A DNA stretch of 64,000 nucleotides, from the NCBI GenBank assembly GCA_936450465.1, contig OW388296.1, forward strand, positions 51,558,931 to 51,622,930, read 5' to 3'. The stretch is from Gibbula magus. Lineage: Eukaryota; Mollusca; Gastropoda; Trochida; Trochidae. Of the stretch, positions 11,591 through 26,500 are shown piece after piece. The notes beneath the pieces are model-generated. The model saw only the letters and a program-made list of their open reading frames with translations, did not search any database and had not been told where the DNA came from. The translations under genes were made by a program, and so were the position numbers. Each line of letters starts with the position of its first letter. The first letter of the stretch is position 1.

Positions 11591-14500
11591 CTGAAACAAC
11601 AAAAATAGGTGATATCACACAGCGAACATAAGTTTGACAAATTTGACCCAACCAATGTGAACTCGATGTAAAGTTTGCGCTTCGACAGGTTAAACATTAT
11701 TTTGTTTGTCAAAACCAGGAATGTGATGAAAATGTAACATATTGTGACTCCTATAACCTTAGAGTTTGTAATTATTAACGTGTGTTGTGGGGTAACATAT
11801 GTCAAATGTTATAAATGGTGTTACTTGATCAAGAAGTAATGCATGTTGCCGAAAATTGACTAGTTGACTCAGTATAGAAACAATATGAAGGTGACAGTTA
11901 TAATTTCTGATAGAAAACCAGACAATGAATCAATTAATCAAATGTACTGCCTGTTGCTGAAAATTGCCATTTTAATACTGGTAGACTCAGTATACCTAGT
12001 AACTATATTAACCCTTAACATGCGGGTCCCGGAATTATCCGGGCGGGCTATAAGCGATTTGTAGGTACTCCAGTACGGATCCCGGATCGCTTACTTAGAA
12101 GAATTCACGCCTGTCTATGTACTGGGCTAGCCTCCATACCGGGTCCCGAGTCGATTGTTTCCGCGACTCGCTGCATGAGAATGGCTGTATTTATGCCTCG
12201 CAGCCCGCAATGAGAATAAAACTTTCTTCAGTGTCTGGTCAGAACGTCCAGCAAAATTCACACCAATTTGCGTGTGCATTGTTGACCCGTAACGCATCGA
12301 TAATTAGCTTTACAAAAGGCCAATTTTGTCCTGCTTCGCTCCGATGGCTACACTGCCCGGCGGCTAATTAGCACCTAAGTGTCTGCACTGCCCCGGGGTG
12401 AGATAGGCCCGTACAGGCTTATCTGTCTCGCATCCCGCCACATGGGCAGATAGCCTATGCTTATCTGTCTCGCATCTCGCCACATGGGCAGATAGCTTCT
12501 AATTACGGGAAGATATTGCGATAAGCTACCTTTCTCTCGCACTTCGTATCATATGAACCAATTGGTTGTTTTCATTGTTTTTTATACCAAAATAAAGAGG
12601 AAAGAATGGCCTTTATTCCCATATAAAAATCGCAATTGCGCTAACATAACTGAAAATACAGCAATCGCACAGAGATAGCCGACTTTCGCACTTTTGAATT
12701 TTGATACATGTGGCGCATTTACCCCAACATGCCTCGGCGCTCTATTTCTAAGAAACTACTTGGGATATTTTCATAATTTTTTTATCAGTATATAGATAAA
12801 AGAATTGTCTTCAATTCCATATAAAATACGTGTATTTTCGGCAATAACTTTTGATGCGCCAGGTGTCGCGCAGAAGGTGATATTCGGCTTTGAATAAGTG
12901 GCGCTCTTAGCATATACCATCATTACGGGCTTTATAACTTGTGAACCGCAAGTCCGATTTTTATAATTTTTACATCATTGTAAAGAGAAAAACATTGTCT
13001 TCAATTCCATGTATAATGCGCATGTTTTCGGGAAGAACTCTGCATGCGCAAAGCGCCGCGCCAAAAGGTATAATTTTCGCACTTCATAACTTTTGAACCG
13101 CAAGTCCGATTTTTATAATTTTTACATCATTGTAAAGAGAAAAACATTGTCTTTAATTCCAGATATAATGCGCATGTTTTTGGGAAGAACTATGCATGCG
13201 CGAAGAGCCGCAATATTGATGTACGCATAAGTGAAGAAGTATGATAATATATAACTAAAATACTGTTCTTTTGATACGCAAATATAGAGCTTTATAAACG
13301 ATGAACAACTGTCATGACGGAATTTTGTTTCCAGTTTTGGAAAAAAAATTATAACATAAAAGTGAAAATATATTTGAGTACGGGACCCGCCGCTCGGGGA
13401 AAAGCCTTTTCGTGGGAATATTTTCTCAGGAAAATATTTCACTTTTCTGAGTTTCTAAAAATGCGTGAACATTTTTGTTACTGATGCCATTTGCGAAAGG
13501 TTTTTATTTCTAAAATTCAAATGCGAGGGCGCACCTTTCCAAACCATTTGAATTGAATTTATTATTTTATCTTTTACATTATTGAATAAAAGACGTTTCA
13601 TTCAATAAGATTTGAAGAATTATTTATATGTGTAGCGGACTGAACTGAGCAGATGGAGAATTTGATTCCTCACCACTTTTATTACCAAAGTTCTTTTGTA
13701 TCACAATTACTTTTTTAGGTATTAGTTTTTTCGTGAGCAGGGGAATTTCCGACGGGATTCGCCATGACATAATGAGAAAAAATTCCCATGAACATGGGCG
13801 TGGTCCGTCATCTTCGGGACCGACCCACAAGTATAAATATCTACCGGGGGGTGCGCGGACCCCCCCGCTTTTGGTCGCCACCCCCCAAACTTTTTGTGCA
13901 AATTATTTTTTTGTTTCTACTTTGAAATAAAGGTTCGTGTCATTCCGAGGTATGAAGGTTTCTGCTATATATGTCGAGAGGGCATGGGAACCCATTCCCA
14001 ATAGAATCCGGGGTTCGTCCCATAGGATTGTTCCTCGGAGTCTCTCGTTCTCAAAAGAGAACATGGGAAACCTGTCCCGCGATTGAATCCGGGGTCCGCC
14101 GCGGAAGACGGGGACGGGAATTCCCGGAGAGCATGGGAGTATGCTCCCATGGGTCCGGGCTCCGCCTCGAGAGACCGCTCCTTGGATGCTCTGCTTCTCG
14201 AAAAGAGAAGTCATTCGGCAACTGACAACCCGAGCTTCCCTGACATAGTAGTTTATTTTCCGGGCCTCGCGCCCGGTGCTACACGTCGCCGAGGAAATCA
14301 GAAAATGGTCCGTTTGACATATGCGTCGGAAAAATCGGCGCGATGTCAGAAGCCGTCGGCGCCGTCGGCGCTTGCGGCGCAGTCGTCCTAGATGCGCCGG
14401 GAGGTTCTGAAACTGGCAAATGAACGTCCATGAAGCTCACATTCATTATCTCTGTATGTTTATTGTCTCTAATCACATGTTATATGTTGCATACATCTAA

Positions 14501-17500
14501 CGCATTTTCAATCATTTACAGGTTGAAGCAGAATGCTGCGCGGACGTGGACGCAAGGCCCTGCGACGGCCTAGGACGTTGCATACTAGGACACGCAGCTT
14601 TGAAGCCGTTACAAGCGACGACGACTTCATCAACGAGATCCATGCTGATGAAGCCTCTGATATGGAGTCAACTGACAGTGATGGTAGCAGTGGTTTAGAC
14701 AGTGATGATGCATATGATCGGGACACTGTAATAGATAGTGAACATGGTGACACAGATGCTCTGAGTGATATAGAGACAGAGATTGCCAGAAAGATTCTAG
14801 CCGCCGGTAATTCCACCGAAGAAGACTTTAGTGGTTTTGAGGAGGAGTTTGCCGAAATACCACAATATAATCATGATAATTCACAGACGTTTGATGAGTG
14901 GGTGGATGGTCCGCGGCCACGTGTAAACTTGCCTTTCACTGGTCAAACTGGGTTGCGCCAGTTCATAGAACTTCCTGAGAACCCTGAACCTATTGACTTT
15001 TTCAATTTGTTTATACATAATGATGACTATGAGGATATGGCAACGGAAACCAATAGATATTTCAAACAAGCAATGGAGGACAAAATTCTAAGACCCCGTT
15101 CAAGAATGCAACAGTGGCAAGACACTAATGCAGAAGAGATGAAGGTATTTGTAGCCATGACAATTGCCATGTCATTGGTTGTGCAGAGAAACTTTGCTGA
15201 TTACTGGTCAACAAGTGATGTTACCTCAACGCCTTTCTTCGCCAAGTGCATGCCCCGAGACAGGTTTTGGCTTCTTATAACCTACCTACACTTGGCTGAC
15301 AACAGGAGGATGCCGGGCCGTAACACCCCGTGCTTTTCACCAATAAATAAACTGGGACACTTGTATAACCGGATAGTTCAACGTTTTTCAAGAGTGTATA
15401 AACCGCATCAAAACATTTCAGTCGACGAGGGCATGGTGCCCTGGAAAGGTAACTTATCTTTCAAAGTTTATCTTCCCGACAAGCCTAAGAAGTATGGGAT
15501 AAAGGCTTTCATGTTGTGTGACTCGCACAACGGATACGTTTGCAAGTTCAAACTCTACACTGGAAAAACGAATGAACCGGTTTCTGAAGGTGGCAAAACT
15601 TATGATGTAGTCATGGACTTGGTGAACGACTACGTTGGACAGGGGCATCACATCTTTATGGACAACTACTATTCGTCCACAAATCTGTACATAAATTTGT
15701 GGGAGCGGGGAATAGGTGCCACGGGGACGTTGAGAGCCAATCGAAAGGGACTTCCTGATTCAGTCAAGAAACCTAAAAAGAAAGCCAAGCAAGGGGACAT
15801 GACAGTTTCTCACAACCATGGCCTACTCGTTCTTCGCTACGAAGATAGAAAATCAGTGCTTCTCATGTCTACTGTTGAAGATACACAACTTGAACAAACA
15901 GGGAAGAAGAACCGGGCAACAGGGGAACCAGTTCTCAAGCCGCGCATTGTAACAACGTACAACAAGTACATGGGAGGTGTTGATCGGGCCGACCAGATGT
16001 TGTCGTACACGCCGTTCCGAGTGAAGACCCTGAAGTGGTGGAAACGGGTTTGGTTTCACGTTCTCAACGTTGCCATGTTGAACTCTTACATCGTTTATAA
16101 AGAATACAGCAAAGATAAACCTCTAAAAACAAGTCGGGAATACAGGAAGGCTTTGGCGCAACATATAGTAACATTTGCGGACAAGGAACAAGTTCCATCA
16201 CTTTGCAGACGTCCCCGTGGTCGGCCGAGCACGAGCGACGAGAGTGTCACTCGTCTTCATGGACGTCACTTTCCGACGAAGATTGAGCCTGTCGGAAGGA
16301 AGAAAAACGTCACAAGGATGTGTGTGGTATGCTCTAAGGCAAAACGCGCCGTCCTCGCAAAACAGATTGAAGAAGGCAATGGGCCAGCAAGGAAGAAAAA
16401 ACGAGTAGGCAGAGAGTCTTCTTATGAATGTACAGATTGTAATGTTTCTCTGTGCGCCGCACCATGCTTCAAACTGTACCACACCGCCACTGACTATTCC
16501 AGGGCTTACATCACTGCCACGGAAAAAGAAAGAAATGAAGAAGGGAATGAAGAAGAAGAAAATTGAAAGTAAAGAGAGCCGAAGTGTGGACTAGTATATA
16601 CACATTATATACATACCTTGTTAGGTCCCTAAAGCTGTTCTGCGCACAACCGCAGGTAAATATTGTGTATATTTGTACATAAATGCATTGTAATTTCATT
16701 GTAATACATGTCATTGCAAATAAAATATTCTTTATTTTATCAAAGAGACAGAGAAAGTGAATGCGAGCTTTCATTGGAAGTTCAGCCAGAACCGCATCAT
16801 AAAAAAACACCCATAAATGCTGAACCGGGTGGCCGATTTTCATAAAACTTACATGGGGTAAAGAGGAAAGATTCGGCTTTGATTCAATATAAAATTTATA
16901 CATGCGCACGAAAAACTAAAGTTGCGGCACGTGCCCCGATATGCGCGATAGTCAAAAAGTTGCCTCAAAGTACCGAGGGTACCTTCATTTGGCACGCTAT
17001 AGCTTCCGAACGAAGTTGCGCATTTTTTTTCTTTTTACATCATCGTAAAGAGCAATAAATTGTCTTCAATTCCATGTATCATATGTATATGCGCAGCGAA
17101 AAATAAACATGCGGCAAATGATGCGCCAGATGTCGCAAAAAGTTAGTTTTTCAAAAATGAATTTTCTAAGTACTGGGGGTGCCTTCCTTACGCTCTTCAT
17201 ATATTGCGAACCATTTGACGTATTCCAATAATTTTTATATCATTGTAAAGAGGAATAAATTGTCTTCAAGTACATACGTGTTTCGCATGCGCGCGAAATA
17301 ATTTACGATTTTATAAAGCTGGAAATAAAGACAAACTTTACACCGCGCAACATGTATTGCGTTCGCCGCGGTGATTAGTGTATGCTGTGCTCATTAGTAC
17401 CCATTAGTTCCACGCGCGCTCGGCTCTGGCACCCTCGAGGAGGTCTCGAGGAGGTCTCGAGGAGGTAACGGTACTGTAATTAGCACAGTCCCGGGGGGAC

Positions 17501-20500
17501 CAAGCAGTGCCAGTAACTTGGTGCGCGTCGGGACCATTCACGTGGTACTGTCGGGGTAGCGTCACTCTCCTTTGGTTGGTTATATTTTCTGAACCATGAG
17601 TCGTATTCTAATAATTTTTACGTCATTGTAAAGAGGAATAAACTATCTACAAGCACATATAAATTTCGCAATATGCGCGCTCAGGAGTTTTGATTTCATG
17701 AAGCTGGAAATAAAGACAAACTTTAGATGACAATAGAATTATAACCATAGGTCGCATTCTAATATTTTTTATATCATTGTAAAGACAAACATCTGGTCTT
17801 CAAGTCCATATAAAAATTTCAGTAGCGCGCTCCAAATTCATGATGTTATAAGGCCCGAATTAAAGACAATCTTTACAAAGTAATAGAAAAGTAAAGAAAA
17901 ATCGTAAAAAAATAATTCAAAGATGCGGGTATAAAGCAACCATTTGTGTACGGGTGCCGCGACTTGAATTTGTATTCAACGCCCGTATATAGCCCGTATT
18001 CGCCATGTAGATGCGGTATATTTCGTAAAAACGGTACCGGAATCGCCGCCTGGAAATTCCGCCAGCAGAGCTCGTTAGTGCCTAAGCTCAAACTACTGCT
18101 GCGAGCTGCGAGCCTGTAAATTCCGCCACAGGGGCTAAAAAGGGTAAAATATATATACGCAACGTAAGGGTTAAAGGTGAAAGTAATAATTTCTGATAGA
18201 AAACCAGCCAATGAACTGTGGCTGCTGTCAATTGGACAAACTACTGTGCATGTGCACTAGCTTTCATTTCGGTTGCTAAATTTTCATTGGAAACTTAGTA
18301 AATTTTATATATTTGGCGATGGGGGGTGAATATGCAAGTTGAGTGAAATTATTAGAACTGGAATCAGCACATATGGTATTTTGGGGATGTATTAAAGGGG
18401 CAGTAGCGCATTTTTTTGCTACAATAAGACGATAAAATGTATTTGAAAAATAATGTTACCAATTGTAAAACACCTTCTCTCTTTGGAAAATTAAGTTACA
18501 TGGTTCCGTGAAGCCATGGGAATGGTTTTCATAATTCGAAATAATAAAATGTGTTCACAATAAAATGGCTGTCATGCAATTTTTGCTTTATACGCAATAC
18601 CGTTATTACCACTACAGATAATTGGTTTGTGTAATAAGATGTTTTACCCTCTAGAGTAAATATAAATGACATAAACTATCATTATAAATGGGAAATTTGA
18701 AAAAATAAAATTTTAAAAAAAAAAAGGCTACTGCCCCTTTAAAGCTAAATAAAATATTATGAAAAACACTGGATGTCACTTTAAAATGATAACAAGGGAC
18801 AAATCGATGAACAACATCTGTAGGTTAACACACCTGAGAAGACCCCGATGTAGGTTTCTAGGTTTGTAGTGTTGTGCGGAGAAGAGTCCGAAGCAGCGGC
18901 AGAGTTCCTTGAGGAGTGAGTAGTCGCCAGGGTAGTCCTGCTGGTAGTACACTGTGAAGCCCTTCCTGCAAACATTCACTAGAATTAGATACGCATTAGA
19001 AATGTGGGTGAACTCCATACGTTTTTGGGAACTCCAACTTTATTTGGGTGTCTACAACAAAATAAACCCTTTTCACATTCCTGTCAGTAGTTGTATTCCT
19101 CTATGCCTATTTGTAATGATAGTTTCCACTGATAGGAAACCAGATGGTTACAATTCTGTGTATAATATATCATCTTACAATAAGAAATAAGCAGCTGATT
19201 CAGGCAACATTAGCATTTACATTACACTGATACCCATCTACGTCAGATGTTCAAGAAAGTGTGAAGCTACACAAGATGTTGACATTCGTCACCAATTTAT
19301 AAAATATTAAATCTTTACTTACCCGTCCTGTGCTGTGAGTTTTGCCTGATATGGTTTCTGTATCTGAAGACAGAGCTGGAGGTCGGTCAGTGGGAGGGAG
19401 GTACTGCTAGCGATGTCACGGTTCAGCTGTTCCTCGTACAGGCTCGCCGTCAGGTTAGCCACGCCCATCAGGCTCGACGGCTCGTCTCTACAACAGGATA
19501 ACCATTGATTGTATTAATAGATAGTATTGAATGGGTATTTTCATATTACAACCTGTAGCAGCCTGTGACTGATATATAAGCCCAAGAGCTTTAGCGTGAT
19601 ATGAAAATATATATCATACTATGTTTATCATACATCATCAGCTAGAGTTCAATTTGGGTCTTGATATCATGGATTTTTTTCCTTGACGGGCTGATACAGG
19701 TTTTAACCCTTGATGACAGGCTGATACAGAGTATTTTCCCTCCATAATGATACAGTGTGTTTAATGAAGCGTCTGTCACACTGTATTTATAAGCGAGTGT
19801 ATGACAAATATAAGATATCATGTGATACTATGTTAATGACATAAGTGCTTAAATGTCTGTATTACCCATCTACAGTGTTGCATCCAGAAAGTTTGGGATT
19901 AAGGGGATATCCCTCTTACTTCTTGGTTGTACACAAAGGAGATGCAAAAGGGAGGTAATCTAGTAATTCAAGCAGCCAGGATGCAACACTGGTGTATCAT
20001 TGGCTTCAACTTTTGGATAAGTGCTTGAGATCTACATGTTGATTACTCACAGATGTGTGGTCCTGGGTTTGCTGAAGAGACTAAGGAGGAGCTCTGACTC
20101 CGCATCTGCTCCCTGGTACGGCTGACGGAAGACGCGCGACACATCCGGGACCAGGATCTCACCCTGGAACTGCTCACTGAGCTTCCACCCGGCCCATGCT
20201 CTGTCGGGGGAGATTATATTAGAGAGGACTCATTGAAAATAAGGATTAACTGCACAAGAATACCATATATTAGCTGTAGTGGCAAACAGGCCATATGTTC
20301 AAACTTGAAATCCCCTAAATGCTAGGTACTTCCCCACAATTTCTCAATTATGGGCTGCAACTACTCTGGGGGAGACATTAGAAATGTGAAAAGTTAAAGG
20401 ACAATGACCAACACCTGACAGACAATGATATAAGCCCATCTGGTTTTATAAGGGCTGATGAACCAAATGGTTCATTAGATTCTGAATGTCTGATGGGCGA

Positions 20501-23500
20501 AGGACCATGTCATTATCCATCTGACCTTATAAGACCCGATGACCAAAAAAGTGAATCAAATTCTGAATGTCTGAAGTAGATTTCAGGAAATAATCATGAT
20601 ACACCCACCGGTCACTGCAGCACTTGCGTAGAGAAGACTTGAGGATCTTCAGGAAGGGTTTACTCTTGAGCAGGAAGCCGAGGCCAGGGAACTCCTCCAC
20701 TCTATACACCAGGTTCTTGTTGCCGGACAGCTTCTCAAACCCTGTATTTATACATTTAAATATATTGCTCACTGAATCTACAACTTTCATGCTCCATTAC
20801 AAGTTCTGGTTTCACAAAGGAATCCTTACACTACTATAAATCTCAGCTAATGTTTAAAAATGATATTTTTGTGCTAGAGTGAGATAAAAGCGTTCCTACT
20901 GGCATTAGAATATCCTTTTAGCTCAACTGGTTAAGTGCAGGAATTTCACCAGGAGGTTCCTGGTTTGAATCCCACCGAGATGATCTGACAATCACTTCTG
21001 TTACATTTGGATATACTAAACATGTTTACTAAGTAAAATAATGTTTTATTGTATAACAGGTTCTTAAAATTTGCAGAGAATAATCTCATTTAACAACTGC
21101 AACTGGAATAAAGGCATCTTTTTCTGCAGCTAATGTCACAGTGATGGGAAGGGAATGAACCCTTCAAACTCTCATATCTTCCAGTAGATCACCCATTCAG
21201 TGATTAACGGCACACACTGTTGCTGAACTTGACAAATAGCTATCAATTGAATTTTGCATGGAAAGTGAGAGCCAAACATATACATAACAGAAGGGCAACT
21301 TTTTCAAGATTTTAGACAGACATCTTCTACCTCAGTGCAAATTTATGCATCCATCCAGAATGTTCCATGTGTGTATATATATGCACATATATATATATAT
21401 ATGTTATGTATTGTATACACATTGCAATGTACTCTGACTTTGTAACCCTTGGGAATAAACATTTCTTAAAACTTTTTCAAGGATAGTTTAGTTCAGGGAT
21501 GCAGAAATCGGTCTATTTGCCGGACATGTCCGATTGTAAATCCAGTTAGACCGAATGGAAAATTGACCTGTCGGACATCAGTTGACCGATTGCAGAAAAT
21601 AAAATGAAAACTAAACTTACAAGCATTAAATAAAGGCAAACGGCCCTGCTTGTGTCGGTCATAATTGTTTTTGAAATTGAAATATGTTGATTCCGTCAAG
21701 AAGTCACATTTATTCTTCACAGCACGAGGCACGACGTCAATCATCATAATCTTCAGTAAATTATAATTGTCGGCAGAAAAAACACTTACCGTTTGATATT
21801 TAATTGAAATTCAAGTGTCATTTAGTGACTGAAAGATGTGACCCATTTCACAACATTATTTACGAAAAAGATTTCATTAAAATCGCATTGTAAACAAATT
21901 TTGTCAAAGATAAACATTGCATGAACGTGTGGCTTCACCGTACCGGTGATAAATGAATTTGTTACAGATTAAGATTTTGCTACTTTGAATCTCGATAAAT
22001 TTAATAATATCTCGGTCATAAAACATAGGTAACATATTGTAACAAAATATGATAGATCAATATCGATGTATGGTAAAGCTATTATACAAATTCAAAATAA
22101 ATAAACCTATCAAAAACGAATAATTAGCAATATTATTTCACGAGACGTTATGTAGTCAAACACCGTTTGTATGACGCTACGAACACGCGATCGCATTTAC
22201 ATGATGAAAAGAGGCATGCTTATTTAAAAACTCCAATTTCTCTTGCGTTTACATTAGTTCTTTTTATTTTATAATTATTCATTTACAATTGCGAAATATG
22301 TCTCCAAATAAAATATAAAAGTAATCTTATTAGAATAAGTTCAAATTCGTAACTACATCTTGAATAGGAAATAGTCGTATGGAAAATAGTTGGACCACGT
22401 GCTCTGCCGAGTTGTGAGTTTACGTAAATTATATCGCTATTGAAAACGAGTTCCTTTGAATTTAAAATGATTGTTTAGAAGGTACATATCATTTGGTCCA
22501 TGATTTGAACTTTTGATGAACTATGTGCAATTAAATTATTAGAATTTTCTCGTCTATCTTGACGCAAATTCGCTTGTAAACTCGCTCAAACTAGCACTGT
22601 CGGTAAATCGTAGTTGGTAAACATTGATTTTAAATTATGAACCATTTTATGCATGTTAATGATAAATTAATAGTTATCGTTAATTGCTTTCGTGTTATGT
22701 TTAATAGTATGCAATGAATGAAGAACCAACAAATAGTAATACTTTATTCATAAAAAATTTTTTACTTCCGGGTTCGTCTTTTTGGGTCAAAGATGAAATG
22801 TCCGACTGGCAAAAATTTGAATCTGCATCCCTGGTTTAGTTACATTTCGGGGAGCAGGTGCTCCCTTCATCAGACCTGAAAAGTGAGTTACTAAAAATTC
22901 CTCAATCACGCTGGTACCCACCATTATAGTTCCAGGCAGACACTCCCATGAGGGTATCATCTTTGTCCAGTACAGGGAAGAAGTGTGACATGAAGTGGAG
23001 GAAGTCGGGGGCCAGGAGCAGCTCTTCTTCCAGCACAATAACGTGGTTCTGTGAAATGTTTTTGAGGGCAATTAATTAATTAAATTGCTTCATATTGTCA
23101 TTAAGATTTTGATATTAAAAACAAGGAAACTCATATCAGTGAGAAAACCATCACTACATGAAATAATTGACAGATATTCTATTAATTATATGATCTTATC
23201 CTTGTAATTTCACCACAACAGGGTCATGTTCATGTTGAGCGTCCGTTAGAAACACCCTGTCACTACAGTAACAATCTTGACTAGCTTGATAGATATTTCA
23301 CTGTTAAATAACAGTGTTTCATTACTTGTTACATACTAAAATATTCTTCTAACTAAAGACAAAGATGCAATACTCACTGAATCTGGATATAGGTGATCAA
23401 TCGCTCTCAATGCCTTCGCCATTTGTTCTGATAAGTAGAAAATACAAACTTTAAAAAACTGCAACAGTACATGTGGCTTACTGGAGGGAGACAATATATA

Positions 23501-26500
23501 TCATTATGGAAACCAGATACAGGAATCTCTATTTGGTTGAACTTCAGCAGCTTCAATTACAAATCTTAGTTAGTTTTCTCATTCAAAGATACCAGTATTC
23601 TTATGATTTTATTGGTAAAATGCTCATCTTAACAGTTTACTATTCTGTAAAGGTTCTCACCATGATACTTGGTGCTCCCAGGCAAGCTAATGTTCCTGAA
23701 GCCAAACAGGTCTGCAAGATCACCGTGTTCGGGAAATTTTTCATCCCACATAACCTGTCAAATACAACCAACTCAATCAGAAATGAAAGAAGAAACTGAA
23801 TGGAGTTATCTCCCTTTAATTACACTCAAGACTCTGAAAATTACTCATACAGAAAAAAAAATTTTGGGAGGCTTTTGGTACATATGAAATGAGGCTCAAC
23901 TGAAACTGGCAAATATCAACAATTCAACTGGGAAAATGATTTTAGCTGTGTACTAGCATTAGCATCACAAATTTACTTTTTAAAAGCAGGTAGACTGTTT
24001 CAAATATTTCTTTCAAGCAGGCGTGAGGTCAAGAGATCCAGTGTTTAACACCATTTTGAAGACAACTTCACTTACATCATGATGGTTACCATCAATGCTT
24101 TAGAGAAAGCCAGAAATACTATTGTGGCTATCAATTGTGGTGAAACCTGCAAGTGCAGTTAGGACCAGTGAACCATGAGTGATGTTCTATGAAGCATTGC
24201 ACCCAAACCTTACTGCATGTAGAACAGTTCTCTACAGTATACACCTCAACTTCCCAATGCAAGGCATAACTCTTGCCAGTCTCCATTACTGGCTGATTTA
24301 GGCCTTGAAGTAATTCCTTAACATCTCTGTGCTTGGAATCCGGGCCTACTATGCATTTCAGGTTCAGCGATCACTATCTTCGCAGCGAGGGAAATACTGC
24401 AAGGCTTAAATCAGCCAGTAATGGAGACTGGCAAAAGTTATGCCTTGTGTTTGGAAGTTGTATACACCTTGGCAAGGAGGCAGTGTTGAATCACAGTGAA
24501 ACGAAATGTCAGAAGAAGTAGAGCAGGAGAAACACTCACAGCGACCATCCCCAGTTTGATTCCAGGCTGCATCAGAGTTGTCTCCAGAGTGCGAACCAGA
24601 GCGTTGTGATTCAAACCTGACAGAATATATAAGCATCTCATTTATTGGTCAAATCTGTGTACAGATAACATATCTTATCTGTTCTGTGAATATTGATGAA
24701 GGGGAATTATCACAATGTGGGAATACTGGGTGATCTGGAAACACCTAACAAGAGTCTCATAATTCCTGAACCTCTACTGAATGTGATAATGAATTTATCT
24801 TGCCAAAATGTTCCAATTTTCATCAAATATGAAATACACTTGAGCTTGGATAATATAGGTCAATAACCAACCATGAAGTAGAACTTACTGCTTGGCAATT
24901 GAGTCAATGCAGTATAAAATGGGCCAATACAAGAAAACCTACATATAAACAATCTAGCCTAGTCTTTAGTCTAGTGTTTTGTCTGATATCATGGTGACAG
25001 TTTTATTGCAGGGAGAAATTGTTAACTGTCACTGTTACAGTACATTGCAAAAAAGCCAGAAAAGTCTCAACTGGAACAAGCAAAGTGAAACTCGAACCAT
25101 CTCTTAAAAATATTTCATTTTCATCATACCATTTTAAGATTGCCATTGTATTACTAAGGGGTGATAGTCAACAACGCAGGTGAGGCACGTCATTGTTTGC
25201 AATGAGACCAGCAATCACAACCACAGGCTATCAGTAAACTGAATGAATATTAACGTGAGTTGAGGTGAGGTGATTTGGGGTTTAACGCCTCTTTCAAGAG
25301 TATTTCACTTATATCACGGCTGCTAGTATTATGGCAGGGAGAAAGCCTATGTGGCTGTGGCCTGTGGCCTGTGGCTATGAATTGCGGCGAAACCGGCGAG
25401 CAACGGTTGGAACTAGCGACCCATGAGTGGTACTGCACTGAAATTCAGTGTAGCATTGCACCCAAACCTTACTGCGTGTAGAACAGGTCTCTACAGCAGA
25501 CAAAGTTGCCGTGCCCCTGGCAGGATTCAAACCCCGGACCTCTTGATCCGACGCCGAACGCGCTAACCACTGCGCTATCCCGCCCCCACTATTAATGTAG
25601 CATTGCACCCAAAACCTGCACTTAGTGAACAGTTCTCTACAGTGGACAAAGTTACTGAGTCCCTGGTGGAAGAATGAGACAGCAGGTTACCTGGTACGAC
25701 GATGACTGGTGTTGAGTAGATGGCGTGATCCTTCATTGCTTTGTCAACCACTCCGATCGGCTTCAAGAAATCGTCAACGTGAGATGCTGTGGCGAAACAG
25801 AAAGTTTTGTAATTATCATGTCAGAGTGAATCAAACAGTATATTGCTGTCATAAGCAAAACATATAAAACGGAAAATAAGAGACGAAGAACTTACGATCA
25901 CAAAATTCTGGGTAGCCGTCGTACTTTTTACAGAACTCCCTACGCTCATCGTTTCGGTACACGTCCGGATCTGGGACTATTTGTTGGCCCTTAACTGAAA
26001 CACAAATAGTAAAATAGTCCTCAACCGTTACTGATACACTTCCTGTTGCACTGCTTGTATTATTGATACACTTCCTGTTGCACTGCTTGTATTATTGATA
26101 CACTTCCTGTTGCAATGCTTGTATTATTGATACACTTCCTGTTGCACTGCTTGTATTACTGATACACTTCCGGTTGCACTGCTTGTATTATTGATTCACT
26201 TTCTCATTTAGTAGATTTTACAGCATTATTAGTACTAAATATGTCCTTGGTTGAATTACCATGAAATATACATAAATATACATAAATATACATATGAATA
26301 TACAGATCAGAATTGCCACTAGTGACAATAAACTTTCTATCTCATTCAATAAGATAAACATGTTTATGTCAAGAAAGGACAGAGCACATATTTTTACTGT
26401 AATCATATGTTATTTATGATAAAGTGAGCTTCAGAAAGAGTGTCATGTTAGCACGAACATGACGCCATGAAGTGTTGCATGAGGTCAGAGAATCATTCCA

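Larger units (their letters stand above)
12012..18170 (+). mobile_element. piggyBac element, copy 1 (6159 bp)
   Basis: Starts CCCTTAACATGCG and ends with the inverse of CCCTTACGTTGCG. TTAA is present on both sides (12008-12011 and 18171-18174), the diagnostic piggyBac target duplication. It carries an intact transposase and unusually long noncoding arms (about 2.5 and 1.6 kb). It lies in the last intron of the POMGNT1-like gene, transposase antisense to the gene. It is about 99.6% identical by eye to copy 2, with an extra 42-bp and a 6-bp segment. Confidence 0.95.

Noticed and set aside
13971..14391. Open frames in the piggyBac left arm as accessory proteins
   Set aside because: They overlap GC-rich modules on both strands, match no family, and are explained by composition.
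25500..25589. A functional tRNA gene
   Set aside because: A and B boxes are present but belong to a SINE with a long body and target duplications; acceptor arms do not pair as in a tRNA.
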